Shown here in pieces: positions 47,231 to 60,100 of a stretch of 64,000 nucleotides of DNA. Every line of letters starts with the position of its first letter. Positions within the stretch are counted from its first letter, which is position 1. Below the pieces are notes generated by a model. It worked only from the letters and a program-made list of their open reading frames with translations. It did not search any database and was not told the DNA's origin. A program made the position numbers and the translations under genes. Source of the DNA: Fennellomyces sp. T-0311 (lineage: Eukaryota > Mucoromycota > Mucoromycetes > Mucorales > Lichtheimiaceae); assembly GCA_025266875.1 (NCBI GenBank), contig JALLLT010000003.1:682001-746000 (forward strand), given 5' to 3'.

Positions 47231-48148
47231 GGTAAAATGAAGATTATAAAGAAGGGGTTAATATATAAAGAAAAAGTGACAGAAGAGAGAGAGAGAGAAA
47301 GAGAAAGAGAAATAGAGATTAGATATTAAAGATACTACGACAAGAATGAGTGACTAAGAAAGAAGAGTAAAATGAAAAGAGTGACGGTAATACTCCGTTT
47401 TTATTTATCATCAATCATCAAAACGCGGGAAACAAAAAAAAAGCTTCTCCCTATCAAAATCTTTCTTTGCTGTGATTCTAAAGAAGTAAATCCCCTTGAC
47501 AACAACAGTAAACTGAGTAGCAGTGCTGTCACCCTGCATTATTACAAGAAGTTTGACTAAAGATACGTTAGCTATTGACGACACTTTCAATTGACCGAAC
47601 GACAGAAGGCAAATGAGGGGCAAAGACGACAGCGTTGTGCAATACAGTAGAAAAACACGTAATATAACCATTTGTTGTCATGGTTGTGGATGTAATAAGT
47701 TTCCCGCCTAGGATAAATATGATATAGATTTGGTTTTTTAATCTTCACCTCGGCAACCCCTTATTTTTTCTGTCCCACGAAACACACAGCTTGTCCACGT
47801 GCAGTTAGGAGTTGCGCGAAACAAAAGCCAACACGACACAATGAAGATATATATGTCTTACGAGTCCACTTTAATTGATGCCGCTTTCATCTAGTTTTTC
47901 TTGGAATAAAACGCTTACTTTTGTGGTTTTTTTTATAATACGCGAGATCTCCAGATGACACGGAAGATCCGATAGGAGTACGTGGACCCAAAGTGACGAC
48001 AGATGAAAGGATCAATACAAACGCGTGAGGGGAGTCCTTTTCCATCACAAACGCTAAATCACGTCTATCGTGCCGATGATACAAATCAACGCATCAAACA
48101 CCGTGGGGTATATATATACAAGTGATAGAATATGTACATGGATCGTGT
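47231..48148. other. Intergenic, promoter side of the MARVEL-like gene
   Basis: It holds a purine-only GAGAGA tract at about 47285-47320, just upstream of the MARVEL-like gene. No other gene is seen. Confidence 0.45.
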
Positions 48149-48511
48149 CTAGCCGCGGAACTCTTCCAGTACCGTCTAACAAACAATAGCAACTTGAGTT
48201 TCTGTGCTTAGCCAAATGTCGAAAAGCACTTACCTGGGTAACTTGACTGACATTGCTTTCTTTGATTTTGCTTTGCCTATTACTTCGACCCATTTGCTTA
48301 CTATCCTCAACATTCTTGGTTGATTCTTCTGCCAATCGCTCCAAGAACAGAACGTAATCGAGAAAGATCTGACATGGCTTATTAATGGTCGCGAAAAAAA
48401 CATACCAAGTCAATCATTATATACCGCGTGTTCGATGAATGGGTCTAGTGTTTTATTCGGTGGCAATCGCTTTTGGATGATTCTGCGAAATAGATCCATG
48501 TTTTCGTTCAT
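48149..48511 (-). CDS. CENPW: Histone-fold kinetochore protein CENP-W homologue
   Basis: There are three exons, 48511-48425, 48368-48234 and 48175-48149, giving 82 residues; human CENP-W has 88. CENP-W forms a histone-fold dimer with CENP-T and links centromeric chromatin to the outer kinetochore. The diagnostic stretch is FLDYVLFLERLAEESTKNVED, matching LNCLLFVHRLAEESRTNA of human CENP-W. After a polar loop, NVSQVTQTVLEEFRG matches INKEHVLAAAKVILKKSRG, including the final RG. Exon 1 supplies the first helix (MDLFRRIIQKRLP). The last exon encodes only TVLEEFRG. All splice sites are GT-AG and in phase. The start ATG is followed by another at codon 5. The assignment rests on the central motif, the matching C-terminus and length. 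Confidence 0.82.
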
Positions 48512-49547
48512 TGTGAAAGCGTTCGGTTTGGGAAAAAATACCAAGTAAGGAGAGTTGAAATTGAATACGCGGAAACCGCCATGGACACGTGAAGGTAGCG
48601 GTTACATGGATCTCACGCTGTAAAAAGGCATTAATGGCTGGTCGCACAAGCAGAAAAGGGTTTGGATTATCGCGTATCCATGTGAGCTCCCAACAGCTCG
48701 AATTACGTATAGGCATGGCGATAATGTCGTCGGTGGCCTGAAACACGACCACAATCTGAAACTGTCGTGGCGATGAGTCACTGAAAACAGTCGCCCTGAA
48801 AAATGCGAGTCAGGTCAAGTACTTGCTTTTCCTTTCCGGCTTGAGCCAAGTGGAACTGGGCCGAGATGGGAATAAATTGGCGGTGTAAACGTAATGCCAT
48901 TAATGTGCTGCGTCAGGTGAACGGGTCCTCGCTCGCTTTATTACATTAAGGAGAGACACTGTATGGCCATATTTCAATGATCGGCCTGACAAGTAACGGC
49001 GCCGATCTCCTCTGTACAATGCTAAGCCGTAAAGCGCTACTGACAAGGGGTGCCGAAAGGAGGATGGGCGAGATAGGTTCGGTCAATGCACACTGCACAC
49101 AAAAGCGGAGATCATGAAGCACACCCTCCGATCGTGTCCATAAGTAACAATACGCGTCTGCCCACCCAACCCGTAAATGATCCAGCCCGTCAGCCCATCC
49201 GCCTGACCGCCGGCTCTGCAGCGATGGAATGGACGGGAGCGACAGGCAAGGTGTGTCATCTACCGGATCCATGGCCAACAATGGAGCAGTCACAGCAGTG
49301 AAAGCAATGTTAGCCAGTGGTGGTCGCTCTGTTCTTCTTTCACGAAAGTGTTCATCTCACAAGACTCTCTGTACATCTCTTTTTTTTTCTTCAGTGTTGC
49401 ATTTTGACCACAAGACGAATGCTGATCGTGTTCTTCGGTACCTCTCTCCTTTAGTAACACAATTCCAATCGAAACAAATTACACGTACAGCAACACAACA
49501 CACCCCTCTTTGCTATACCAACATTTTTATAGCTCTAAAGAATCGCA
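48512..49547. other. Intergenic between divergent CENP-W and PPP4R1-like genes
   Basis: No recognisable gene. A 115-codon open frame on the minus strand (48946-49293) lacks motifs and splice partners. Both flanking genes point outward, so the interval must contain both promoters. Confidence 0.4.
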
Positions 49548-52500
49548 ATGGCTGGTAATTGTCCACTACTCTTCATGCTATCTTATCTCGCTGCCTGCTC
49601 CTTGGGCATCGTGGTTATCAATCGCCCAAGTCCGAAATGAAAGGAGTCAGACACCGTTTTACTTTCTTCCATACTTCTTTTTTTCTGAAACAGTGTTTGT
49701 CGCTATCAGAAGGCTGACTTTGAGTTGTAGACCTCGGCTTCGATTTCACGGACGAGCACGATGACTTTAACACGAACAATGCTGTCTTTGCAACAGAAGA
49801 AGAAAAGGCCAAAGGGCCAGCGCCCGAAACGCCAAAGACCAATGTGACGGAGCATCGCCGCACCGAAGATTTGCCGCTCACACACAACAACGAAGCACCA
49901 TCATTTAACGGCATAGCAACTCCCGATAGTCGAGCACTCGAGAACAATACCCACCATAGCAACCCAGATAGTCCGGCCGATGATGATAAGGGGGCGAACG
50001 AGACGGTCAAAGTGACAGAGCAGAGCAAAGAGTATGATGAACATCCCGGAGAATACCAAGGTCAAGGTGAATACTCTGAACCCACACCCGCGGAAGGATA
50101 CAGCACAGACTCATTACTACAAGTCATGTCAGAGGGTAAGTCCAGCAGCCAACGTCGCCCAGAGGTGACTCACTAACGGTTCGTTTGCAGAGGTCGCCGC
50201 CGATGATCTGGAGGATGAATTAATAATGGATGACTCGCTAACAGCTATGGAACGTATCTACATGTTCAACAAGAGTGATATGATGATCCATAGGTAAAGA
50301 AGGAGAGGAAGAGAGTGATACAGTCATGCTAATCCGCACCGTTATCAGAATGCTGGTTGCGAAGGAGCTGTCCAACACGATTTACGAGATCAGCGTGTCG
50401 GAGGCAGTCAACTACGTGCTTCCCATGGTGCTGAAGATCGGTACCGATCCAGATGACACTGTCCGAGAAACGTTTGTGAATGAGCTCGACAAGATCATCA
50501 TGTTCTACTACACAGTAAGCGCACAGATAAGAAAAGAGAAGATAAATCAGGGTGCTTAATCAGATAACCTTAGAATGCGCCACCTCTGCTTGAGTCGCCG
50601 GCTACCAGCGAACGAAGATCATCCGCACAACAAGAACCAGAAGAGAAAGGTATCCAACCTGCCACGCTGGTGCAACATGAAGAGTTGGACACTATCTCAG
50701 TCCCAGCACCTGCTGTCGATACGCCTACGGAAGAGTCGCCAGCTGCCCAACCCGACAAGAAGGAAGAGGAAAAGAGCATGGAACACATTGATGACGATAG
50801 CGAAAGTCAAAAAGTATCGCCCACCACCTCTTACTCGACTGATTCGGATGCAGCCTCGTCGCCAAGCGGTAGTCGAAGACTATCTGCATCGTTAGCAGAT
50901 GACAACAAGCCTAGTGACGGATCAACACTGCATATACCTCAACACGTGTTTGCCCCACTTTTGATTGAGTTCCTCCTTGACCAAAACTCGACTCTAGCGG
51001 GTGCGGGTCAGCAGTGCATTGCATCCGTTGCAACCGAATTGGCCGCAGCGAAGGGGACAGAGGATGAGGAGTTGTATAGCAAACTGTTGGACGTTGAAAT
51101 ATTCGAGGGCGTGGCTTTGGGGCTTATGGCAATTGTGGATGGCAAGACTCGGCAACCAGACCATGATCAGTCCCAGGAAGGACGGGATGGCGTTTCCCCT
51201 TACGATGAAGCATCAGGATTCATGAGCCATCATCCATCAGCTGATGAAGTTGATTCCGGTGAAATCAATCTTGCAAAGATGATGTGCCTTTCGGTAAACG
51301 TCATGTGGTAAAGCGCCCCATGTACTGTAAACTAATGTTTGTTTATTGACAGCTTATCTCTGCAATTGCAAGTATGCTGGGACCAGAACGATGCGTCGAA
51401 CGGTGTCTTCCTCTTGTGGAACGAATGGCAAATGATCAGATGTTTTACGTACGGAAGGAGGCTGCTGCAGCTGTTGGGAGCCTGGCAACGGTGATTGATC
51501 CTCAAGTTGCCATGGATCGATTGGTAAAGTGGTCAGTGTTTGAAGTGTTCTCTTTTTACTCATTTTGTTCCTCGCAGCTCCCGCTTTATCTTAATTTCGC
51601 ACGGGATACCATTTGGCACGTACGACGTTCGTGTGTTCTAACCTTACCGCTTTTATGCAGTATATTGCCCGAAGATGTCCAAACCCGGATTGCTGTGGAA
51701 GGTGTAAAGTTATTCAGAAACGACGTTTCACGGAACGTACGCAACACAATGGCGGAAATTATTGGTGAATTAATAGCAAAGTTTCTACCCGAAGACTGGG
51801 AGACCACTGGAAAGCCTGGCAAGGTAACATTTTTGTTCTAGCACAAAGACGCAACGTAATTAGTAATGAGGCGCACTCTAATAGGTACCAGAACCGTTAC
51901 TCGAGTTTTTCCTATCACTTGGTCCGAGCGCATCTGCCAATCAAATGTACAAGCTCGAGACCGATCGGGCAATCATTTGCGCGTATAATTTCCCGGCGGT
52001 GGTGTTGACCGCTGGTGCAGATTACTGGGATTCCCACCTAAAAGATACCTACCTGAGCTTGACAAAGGATTACCAAATCAAAGTACGACGCACTTTTGCT
52101 TACTCATTGCACGAAATCGCACGGATCATTGGGCCAGAACGCACGGAGCGCGACTTGGTTCAGATCTTTGCACTCTATTTGATGGATCTTGACGATGTCA
52201 AGCAAGGTGTATTGGAACATTTGGCTGAATTCCTTGGCACTTTGGCTGTCAGCTCACGCAACGAGTATATACCGATTCTGGCGGAAGTGTGGGATGGTGT
52301 CATGACAAATTGGCGTCTGCGCGATATATTGGCTGGCCAACTGCGTGATATCGCACTGCTGTTTGATGCGGCACGCGTGGTCGAACATATTCTACCTTTG
52401 GCGATTCGAGCTTGTCAGGATGAGTTTGCTGCTGTTCGAGAGACGGGCGTGGAATCGGTTAGTGTACCATGGTTGCGTGCACGATGAGTAATCTAATGCG

Positions 52501-53636
52501 CTATGGTTCTGTAGTTTCCGATTATCCTGGATATTGTGAAACGTGCCGTTGATGAAGACGGTGAAACGTTATCACAGGCAGAACAAGAGAACGAAGATAG
52601 CTTCGATAGCCGTCGGGAGTTTGCGCTGGCACTCTTGAACCATGTGATGGAAAAGTTGGATGAGTTTGTGCGATCCACTTCTTACCGTGGTCGATTAATG
52701 TATGTATGCATGAGTGATTGTTGCTAGTGTTTTGCTAACAGCTGCTGTGCAACAGATTTGTACAAATTTGCAGGGTTTTGTTGGAAGCTGGAATATGCGC
52801 CGCTGACTTTGCATCCTTTTTCCTTCCAAGACTCGTCCCATTGGCCGACGATCCAGTCGTGAATGTCCGCATAGCCACCTCACGCACAATCCGTGCTATC
52901 CAAATCCACGGTACGACCATTCATCATTAAATTCCCTGACAAATTAACCCGGCCCATAGATGCTTACCGTCAAGAGCTCATTGACTTGGTTCTATCCGAT
53001 ATGATCGGAGAGCATGACTCTCAACCTGGCTACAGTCTTGACCAAGCGCTCTACCATTTGGCATTGGACAAGGACCCCGACGTTCGATCATTTGTAACGG
53101 ATCTTGTTGACCCTGAACGTCTGCAGCATGAGCGGCGACTCCGGGAACGGCAACAAGCAGAGCATGTCGGCACGCCAATGCAGGGTATAGAAGTTTCGCA
53201 CAGTCCACCTTCGGTTGATGGATCTGCGTCTGAATCGCACCTCGAAGACGATTCTGCGGCTGCAAAATCGGTCAGTGATGGACGGGATTCGGACGAGGAA
53301 GAGGAGGAGGAACAGATGACCAGCGCGGGCACACCGATGGATTGCACAGCAGAAGGCGACGAGGATCAGGATAGCAGCAAGAGGGAAAACGAGGTGTACT
53401 CCAAACACGACGAAGATGGGGACGAGACGATGACGGACGCCGAAAAACACGAAGATAACCACGACGATCAACAGCCTCCGATAACGCAGCAAGAACAGAC
53501 AGCAGCCGACGATAAAGAGAAGGAAGAATATGTATACCTATCCAAAAGCATGGTCCACCAAGACGATTCTCCACATACAGCGTCACCTACTACTGCTCTG
53601 GCACCGCAACCACACCAGCCCAAGGAGACCGCATAG
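49548..53636 (+). CDS. PPP4R1: Protein phosphatase 4 regulatory subunit 1-like HEAT-repeat protein
   Basis: There are eleven exons: 49548-49554, 49731-50135, 50191-50293, 50349-50514, 50574-51293, 51353-51523, 51578-51823, 51885-52457, 52515-52699, 52756-52910 and 52960-53636, giving 1135 residues. PPP4R1 binds and targets the PP4 (PP2A-like) catalytic subunit. HEAT blocks include YVLPMVLKIGTDPDDTVRET, YVRKEAAAAVGSLATVID, TIWHVRRSCVLTLPLLC, SRNVRNTMAEIIGELIA, and the family hallmark YWDSHLKDTYLSLTKDY with VRRTFAYSLHEIARIIGPE. Two long acidic/Ser-rich inserts (about residues 20-140 and 240-330) and an acidic C-terminal tail (about 990-1135) are disordered. The first coding exon is only ATGGCTG; it joins to give MADLGFDFTDEHDD. 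The 3' end runs into a TA repeat. Confidence 0.88.
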
Positions 53637-53669
53637 AAGTCTTTAGCGCACATATTCACTTTTCCACGT

Positions 53670-53672
<3 letters not shown>

Positions 53673-53709
<37 letters not shown>
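53673..53709. repeat. (TA)n microsatellite
   Basis: An uninterrupted run of alternating A and T, about 18 units, starts about 35 bp after the PPP4R1-like stop codon. It is probably in the 3' untranslated region of that gene and likely to vary in length between strains. Confidence 0.95.
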
Positions 53710-53712
<3 letters not shown>

Positions 53713-53986
53713 ACCTCGTATATCTAGCAGTATCATATTCTCTCCTTCTCGCTCCACTCTCATGGCTCTCGTTTTCGCTAGATATATATTCATTATATAT
53801 AGCTCGCCCCCACTTTTCCCCAAACCATTTTGTGATGTAACTCTTTCTTTTAGTTGTGTACTTAGTACTGCCTTTCTTTTCACTTTTCAATCAGATTGTG
53901 GTTAAATAATATACTAATATTCTTTTATTTGGATGACGAAAAAAAACAATGCGTGGTGATGAGAGGTGACGGCACAGCCCTGCTGC

Positions 53987-54299
53987 TTAGAGACGGTCAC
54001 GGGAATACTTCTTGTCGAACTGCTGGTTGACAGTCATCAGCTTGACTTGGGTGCCTTGGTCAATGTTCTGCCAGGGGAACGGGTTGCGGTGACGATCCCA
54101 AACAACGTCAGGGCCGCTATAACCAATGAACAATGAGTCTTCTCTCTTATATACGTACATACGCAGACATCAACGAAACTTACCGGGCAAGACGAGTGAG
54201 GTACCAACCTGCAAGGCCACAGGCACCACCGACGGTGATGTAGATAGGGATGATTTCGGTACGGTACCAGTTCTTCATAAACTTGGAGGCGGCGGACAT
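53987..54299 (-). CDS. NDUFA4: NDUFA4/COXFA4-type respiratory chain subunit
   Basis: There are two exons, 54299-54184 and 54116-53987, with a 67-nt intron, giving 81 residues, the same length as human NDUFA4. An N-terminal mitochondrial single-span segment (IIPIYITVGGACGLAGWYLTRLAR) is followed across the splice by SGPDVVWDRHRNPFPWQNIDQGTQ, matching NPDVCWDRxNPEPWN of animal NDUFA4, and by VKLMTVNQQFDKKYSRDRL. Once listed under complex I, the protein is now placed in cytochrome c oxidase. The splice lies in the middle of the conserved RLAR-SGPDV motif. Confidence 0.92.
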
Positions 54300-54579
54300 G
54301 TTGTTTGGGATAAGAAGAGAAGGGAGGTTTGAAGAAAAAAAGAGAGCCGGCAATACATGAGCCTTTATATACACGAAGGCTTCGGAGGAGCCGCCTAAGC
54401 GTATTGCCCCACGTTCATAATGATTGGTGATGGTTTGGAACAAAGACGTAGTTAGCTGAAACCTAATCGGTTTCGTATCAAATGTGCAAAAAGTACAGCG
54501 ATGTGCGTGCAGTCAGATTCTTTAATATAGAACATATATGTACAGTTTAACAAGAAGAGCATCAAATAAATAGCATGAA

Positions 54580-54992
54580 TTACTTCATGCGTCCTTGGCT
54601 CCTGAGGTCTTGCTCTTCCTGGGGTGTCAAAGTCCAGAATTGACTCCGTTTGGCATTGAACCAGCGACGCAACTAATGAAAACATTAGGAACCATTGGGA
54701 GCGTAAAAGATCTGCCTTACCGGGGAAAAGCAATGTTCCTCAGGTCCAAAGTCAGCAAACAAAACGACGTAACCGCACAACGCTTATTTGTGAAACAGCA
54801 GTCTCCATTAGAAAAAAAACCCTTTCAATTTTTCTGTTCTTTGCACCCCTTACGAATCGAAATGGCCCATGTCAACAAATGAATTTGTCGCTGGCGTAAT
54901 TTGGGTGCCAATGAAGCTGGACTATGCAATCTTCGTTTGTACTTTTCTTGAAGATGTTCGTCGACCTTTGGCTGCTCCGGCGAATTTGACAT
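54580..54992 (-). CDS. Small single-span membrane protein, probably mitochondrial
   Basis: There are three exons, 54992-54854, 54782-54721 and 54672-54580, giving 97 residues in phase. The N-terminus is polar and basic (EHLQEKYKRRLHSPASLAPKL). One hydrophobic segment crosses the first splice (HLLTWAISI-PLCGYVVLFADFG). The tail HCFSPLRRWFNAKRSQFWTLTPQEEQDL ends in GRMK. The layout (basic start, one span, short charged tail) and the neighbouring NDUFA4 suggest an inner mitochondrial membrane protein, but I do not recognise the family. The consistent phases across two introns with good splice sites support a real gene. The intron-1 acceptor is AATAAG, slightly weak. Confidence 0.65.
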
Positions 54993-55832
54993 ATTTTTTT
55001 CGTAAACAATTGAAAAGAGGCAAAAATGCTGCGGCAGTTGAAAAAGTCGTCGAACATTGACCTCCAAACTGTGTTTAATGAATTCGACATCTCAAGAACA
55101 CTCTAGTGTCGGGAAGAAGTGGGTTCTAGATCCATTTTTCACTAGGATATGGAAAGGGAGCCTATTTAATGAAGTCATTTTAACGTTGATATGATGTACA
55201 TGAAACCAGATCTAGTTGGGGGCACAATTTGCTCATTTCTGCAAGTCATAGCTACATCAGTGCATGCTTTGTGTAAACATGGTCCTAATGTAAAGATATT
55301 GGGTGTGATTGGCAAATGACTCTTTGGTCACTAAGCAAATAGTGTTTGTGTGGATGATGCTATTCGGTGGGAAGCGCAATTGTTCCGTGAGTCACTGATT
55401 GATGTGCAGACGATAAGATAAGCTATAGAGGCGAAATATGAGAGAGGCAGAACGCTGCATTCAAGGGCGGGTAAGGACATTTATTAAGTAAGCTGTGGAC
55501 TTAATAAGCAGATTGAAAACGGCCTGGCAACAAAACAACCCATTCAAGAACCCTCCATGCCAAAGGATCTGCTTTGTAATTATATACACTTCGCGGATGG
55601 AACGCGATCGACCCTTGATTTGATTCTCAGTTGGCCAACAAGATGAAAAATCCATATTGGCGTGCGTTATGAACGCAATAACACCATTGCAAGACAATGC
55701 GATTGGCCGATGCCAGATCCAATTTTCCATTTTTGGGATTGGTTAGAGAGGCCAAAGCACGCCATTCCGACATGATCGTATATAAAGATCGAACCCCAGT
55801 AAGCACAAAGGAAATAATCATCTTATTCAAAC
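54993..55832. other. Intergenic, promoter region of MET16
   Basis: No gene is seen. The last 200 bp contain GATTGG (reverse CCAAT) at about 55698 and 55737 and a TATATAAAG at about 55779, roughly 54 bp before the MET16 ATG, a plausible TATA box. Confidence 0.5.
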
Positions 55833-56751
55833 ATGCCTGTCAGCACTACTATCGCGCGTATTCAGTCTTCTGCTGATTTGACTCCCGAAGTTCTCAAGAA
55901 TTTGAATGAACACTTGAGCACACTCGAGCCTCGCGAAATTATTGAGTGGGCTATTGACCACCTTCCTAACTTGCACCAAACCACTGCGCTAGGCCTGACA
56001 GGTAAAAAATCAACCGACAACTTTCAATAATAGATATATGAATATTAACACACCATTATTAGGTCTTGTTTCTCTTGATATGATCAACAAGATCAGCATT
56101 GACCGCGAACAACCTCACTTAATTCCACTTATCTTCTTGGACACTCTGTATCATTTCGACGAAACAATCGATCTTGTTCGCCGCTGCGAAGAAACGTACG
56201 ATGTAAAGTTTAACATTTACAAACCTGTTGATTGCAACAGTGCCAAAGATTTGGAAGCCGAACATGGTGAACAACTTTGGGAACATGACGAAGCAACATA
56301 CGATTATTTGGTCAAGGTTGAACCCGCACAACGCGCTTACGATCAACTCCAAGTCAAGTCGATCATGACCGGTCGTCGCCGAAGCCAAAACGGTGACCGC
56401 GGCGCTATTCCCATTCTCGAAGTTGATTCGACCGGTCTCATCAAGCTTAACCCACTCGCTTACTGGGACTTTAAGCAAGTCTGGACCTATATCCGCGCCA
56501 ATGAGGTCCCTTACAACGCTTTGGTTGACCAGGGTTACCGGTCAATCGGTGATTGGCACTCTACCAAGAAGCCTGTCGACGAAAACGATGAGCGATCGGG
56601 TCGTTGGAGCGGCAAAGAAAAGACCGAATGCGGCATGCACCAGGACTATTTCAAGATGCGCGCAGCTTTCGTAGCTGCCAAGAAGAAGAAGGAGCAGCAG
56701 CGACAAGCTGCGGCTACTGCAACTCCCATTGCAGTCGCCACTTCTTCGTAA
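55833..56751 (+). CDS. MET16: Phosphoadenylylsulfate (PAPS) reductase
   Basis: There are two exons, 55833-56001 and 56063-56751, with a 61-nt intron, giving 285 residues. The enzyme reduces PAPS to sulfite with thioredoxin, a step of assimilatory sulfate reduction in the cytosol. Motifs are EIIEWAIDHLP, the nucleotide-binding region around TTALGLTGLVSLDM, PLIFLDTLYHFDET, VKSIMTGRRRSQNGDR (the GRR stretch that binds sulfate), NPLAYWDFKQVWTYI, and the catalytic cysteine in KTECGMH near residue 250, with WSGKEKTECGMH as in other fungal Met16. The last 30 residues are Lys/Gln/Ala-rich and not conserved. A TATA-like box precedes it. Confidence 0.95.
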
Positions 56752-57110
56752 ATTCTTTGTTTATCATCACATATCATATCCACCTAATGCCCCACACCTT
56801 CACTTTCTTCCTTCCATCATCATCTCTCTACCCTTTTGTATAAAAAAGAGTACATCCTTTGTATATAGATCACTTTTGCTTTTATTGCAGCATTAAAACG
56901 CCAAACCGTACTATACTTTTCTTTTTTACGTAACACTGGAAAATGGGTCCTCCGTCTCTGCCTAAACTAAATGTTACACATGCCGGGTACTGTGAGAACT
57001 GGCTTGACAAATAAACAAAAAAAAGGACTATATTTCAAGAAAAAAAGTTTATATATCGCCGTACTATATACTACAATTTATTTCCGGGTGTGTGAGTATT
57101 TGCATACTTT
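56752..57110. other. Tail-to-tail intergenic between MET16 and MMS19
   Basis: AT-rich 3' flanks of both convergent genes; no gene seen. Confidence 0.5.
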
Positions 57111-60100
57111 TTAAGCACCAATGGTGTACCTAGAATCCAAAGTTAGCCAAAGCATCCGTTGACAAGAGTTGAATTATACTTTACCATTTGGCTCTACATT
57201 CAACTGCTTCTCTTCGGACGAGTCGCTTTTTATCATCTAATGGCTTGACAAGTTGCTTTGTCACGAAACGAACATGTGGCTGCAACACATCATTAGGAAG
57301 ACCAGTAGGGAATTGAGCCAGGCATTTGAGGACCGCGATTCGGACTTCCATTGGGTTTTGTCGCTGATTCTCTAATAGTTCCAGCAATGCACGAATTATG
57401 GATCGAACATGTGGACTGATAGCGTCTGGTGCCTCAGCAATGGCAAGTCGGAACGTATCCAACGTAGAAACCTTGAGTGTGCTGTCTGGTAAAGACAGAG
57501 ATTCGATGAGAAGTGGTACAAGCTATTTGTTTACGGTTAGCACAGATATAATATATTTTACTGTATTAGGTGCATACCGGTGGCAACTCGTTGAGAAGAA
57601 TCTGCTTTGGTACATTCTTAAGCAGATATGAAAGAGCAATGAGGTAGTTGTGCTTGATGTCTAACAAAAATAACGGCTTAATAGGCTTACTTTTTTTCAA
57701 AAAAGCTTTGAAAGAGATACCGTTAGATGAAGTGCGGAAGCCGTCTACAAGTTTAGGCAGACAAGCAGCAAAGAACCGCTGTTTGTACAAGATCTATTCA
57801 CGATGAATTAGTACTGGTACTACACTCTAATTCAAGTTTGCCTTACTGTCATGATTGCAAATGCTCCCTTGTTGAGTGCTAAATCATCATCACCAATAAT
57901 AATATCGAAGCCTTGGGATGCTTCTTTGCCCAGGTTTGTGTTGGCACACCATGAGATAACAGCATCAGTCATCTTGTAACCCAATGCGTGGGCTCGCAGT
58001 ACCAACGCTTTCGTGGCCTATACAAATGCTCCAAATGAACATCTGGCGCAATTTGTTCAAGTAACTATCGGATAATCACGTACCCACAGGTAAATGTCTA
58101 ACGCGTTCAAGTAATTTACACCACCTTGTGAAATGATACCCTCCAATCTAGCAGCCAAAGATTCGACAAATTTGGCAGATGCAGTAGCTACAGATTTCAG
58201 TCAGAGAAACCATCCATAAACTACATCAACAAAGTATATATTACCATCACGCCATTTGTTGATAAGCGAGCCAATAATCCGTACAAGCGACAGTCGTTGA
58301 GTCTCGTTGTTGGATCTTAAAGCTATATCAGCAAGTTGATTTATGAACTCTTCGGTGCTGGCGACAGGGAATGATACCTATATATATACATTAGAATGAA
58401 TCAATACCAGAGTGACACCACTTACATCTCTTCGGCATGCAGCAATGGCAGCTGCAAATAGTTGAGTTGTTGACTTTTGCGCTGCCGATGATTCATCCTA
58501 TTTCCGGCACTACTTAGCTTCTACAAACTATGTAATAAATGCAACGCTTACCTTGAGCGGCGCAAAACCAGATGCTGTGATATTAGCTTGTGAGAGATCC
58601 CCATGAAGGTATAATTGGAACATGCGATCAATATATGCCTTCTGCGCACTGCGATATGTCAGATACACCTTTCGCTGCGCATATGGTTTAACTTACTCAG
58701 ACTTGAGGCTTTCGGCCACAATCATGACAATCAGAGCAATATTTTCCAAAACGTCTTTCGACAAGATCATTTGACTCTTTGTTGCATCCAGGGAAACATT
58801 GATGGCGGCAGCAGTAAGGTGTGGAACAACCGTATCGATACATGGCGCAACATCATCGTGCTTCTCGGCAACCTTGACTTCGAAAATAGCCAACAGGGTC
58901 TGGAGGATTGCGCAGGGGTATGTGGAACTTTTGTCTGAAATGTTAAAGTTAAAATCCGTCGTTATCAAAGTTCCTGCTTTCATACCATTTGTGCAAACGG
59001 TATCGAATTTTTGAAGCAGTGGTGGAATGACTGCCTTGAACAGAGACGGTTCGGGACATAGCACCTTCAATGCAATCAGGGTCTGCTTGTAGCCAATAGT
59101 TTGCCTCTGTTCCGCTGATTCCGGTAGAGAGCCCATGAGAGATGGGACCGTTTGTTCCACAAGATATTTGGTATCAAATTGAGAGATGGCTTTCAGTGAT
59201 CCCAAAGCAGCAGCTCTGTACATATGATTAGCAAGAATAATGATAACTAGATGTGTAAAAAATACCTTAATTCCTCTTCATTTTCTTCCAAGAGAATCTT
59301 GTTGAACGATTGAACAGCAATCCCACGCTAAAAGCACGTAACTGTTAGCTCTTGTATTTACTTTGCTTTTAAAAAAACGCTTACCTCATCCTGAGACAAA
59401 TAGTGCTTGGACAAAACCATCAATTCCAATCCTTTCAGGCCAGATAATCGAAGACCGTTGTATTCGTTTGATGCCATGAGCGCAGATTCAAACATGCCGA
59501 AGAAACGATCTTTATACGTAATCAGTGGAGAAACCTCAGTTTGATCCACTACAAATCGTTAGTCTGTGATACACAGCACCAAGTCAAATAATACCCACTA
59601 TCCACATCACCATCCGCCGAGCCGTATAAGCTTTTGCTGGCTTCGAGGAATTCAAGGATAACATCCATAATTGCCTTGCGACGAGGAGTAACTTCAGTTT
59701 CCCGGTACTGACGCAGCAACAATGGAACCACGGCATTAACGATTGAAGCACAAGCAGCATCTATTATCCAAGTGTCAGCGGAGTGAATTTCTCGAAGATA
59801 TATAACTTACATGAGGCAGCGGATGCAGCACGCAGAATACGTCCAGCTGGCTTGGCATTCTTCAATTCTGGCTCTTTCAGATTTGCGATACATTCCACAA
59901 CCAATGGCTTCAAGGTCTTTTCAATTGTTTCACCATTATTTACAGCAAGGCCAGCACTCAGCGTAGCAACCACGCTTTCAATCGCCACAAGTGCTGCATC
60001 TTCCAGTGCTGCATCGGTAGAATGAAAAACCTAAAAGACGCAGTGTTACTACCAATAAATCAAATCATATTATCAATTACAGTACCTCAACTTTCAAAGC

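Noticed and set aside
48946..49293. 115-codon minus-strand frame between CENP-W and the PPP4R1-like gene
   Set aside because: No motif, no splice junction to a neighbour; the region must serve as two promoters.
54640..54672. tRNA-like sequence (GTCGCTGGTTCAATGCC on the minus strand resembles a T-arm)
   Set aside because: No acceptor stem or anticodon arm can be formed around it, and it lies inside the coding sequence LRRWFNAKR of the small membrane protein.
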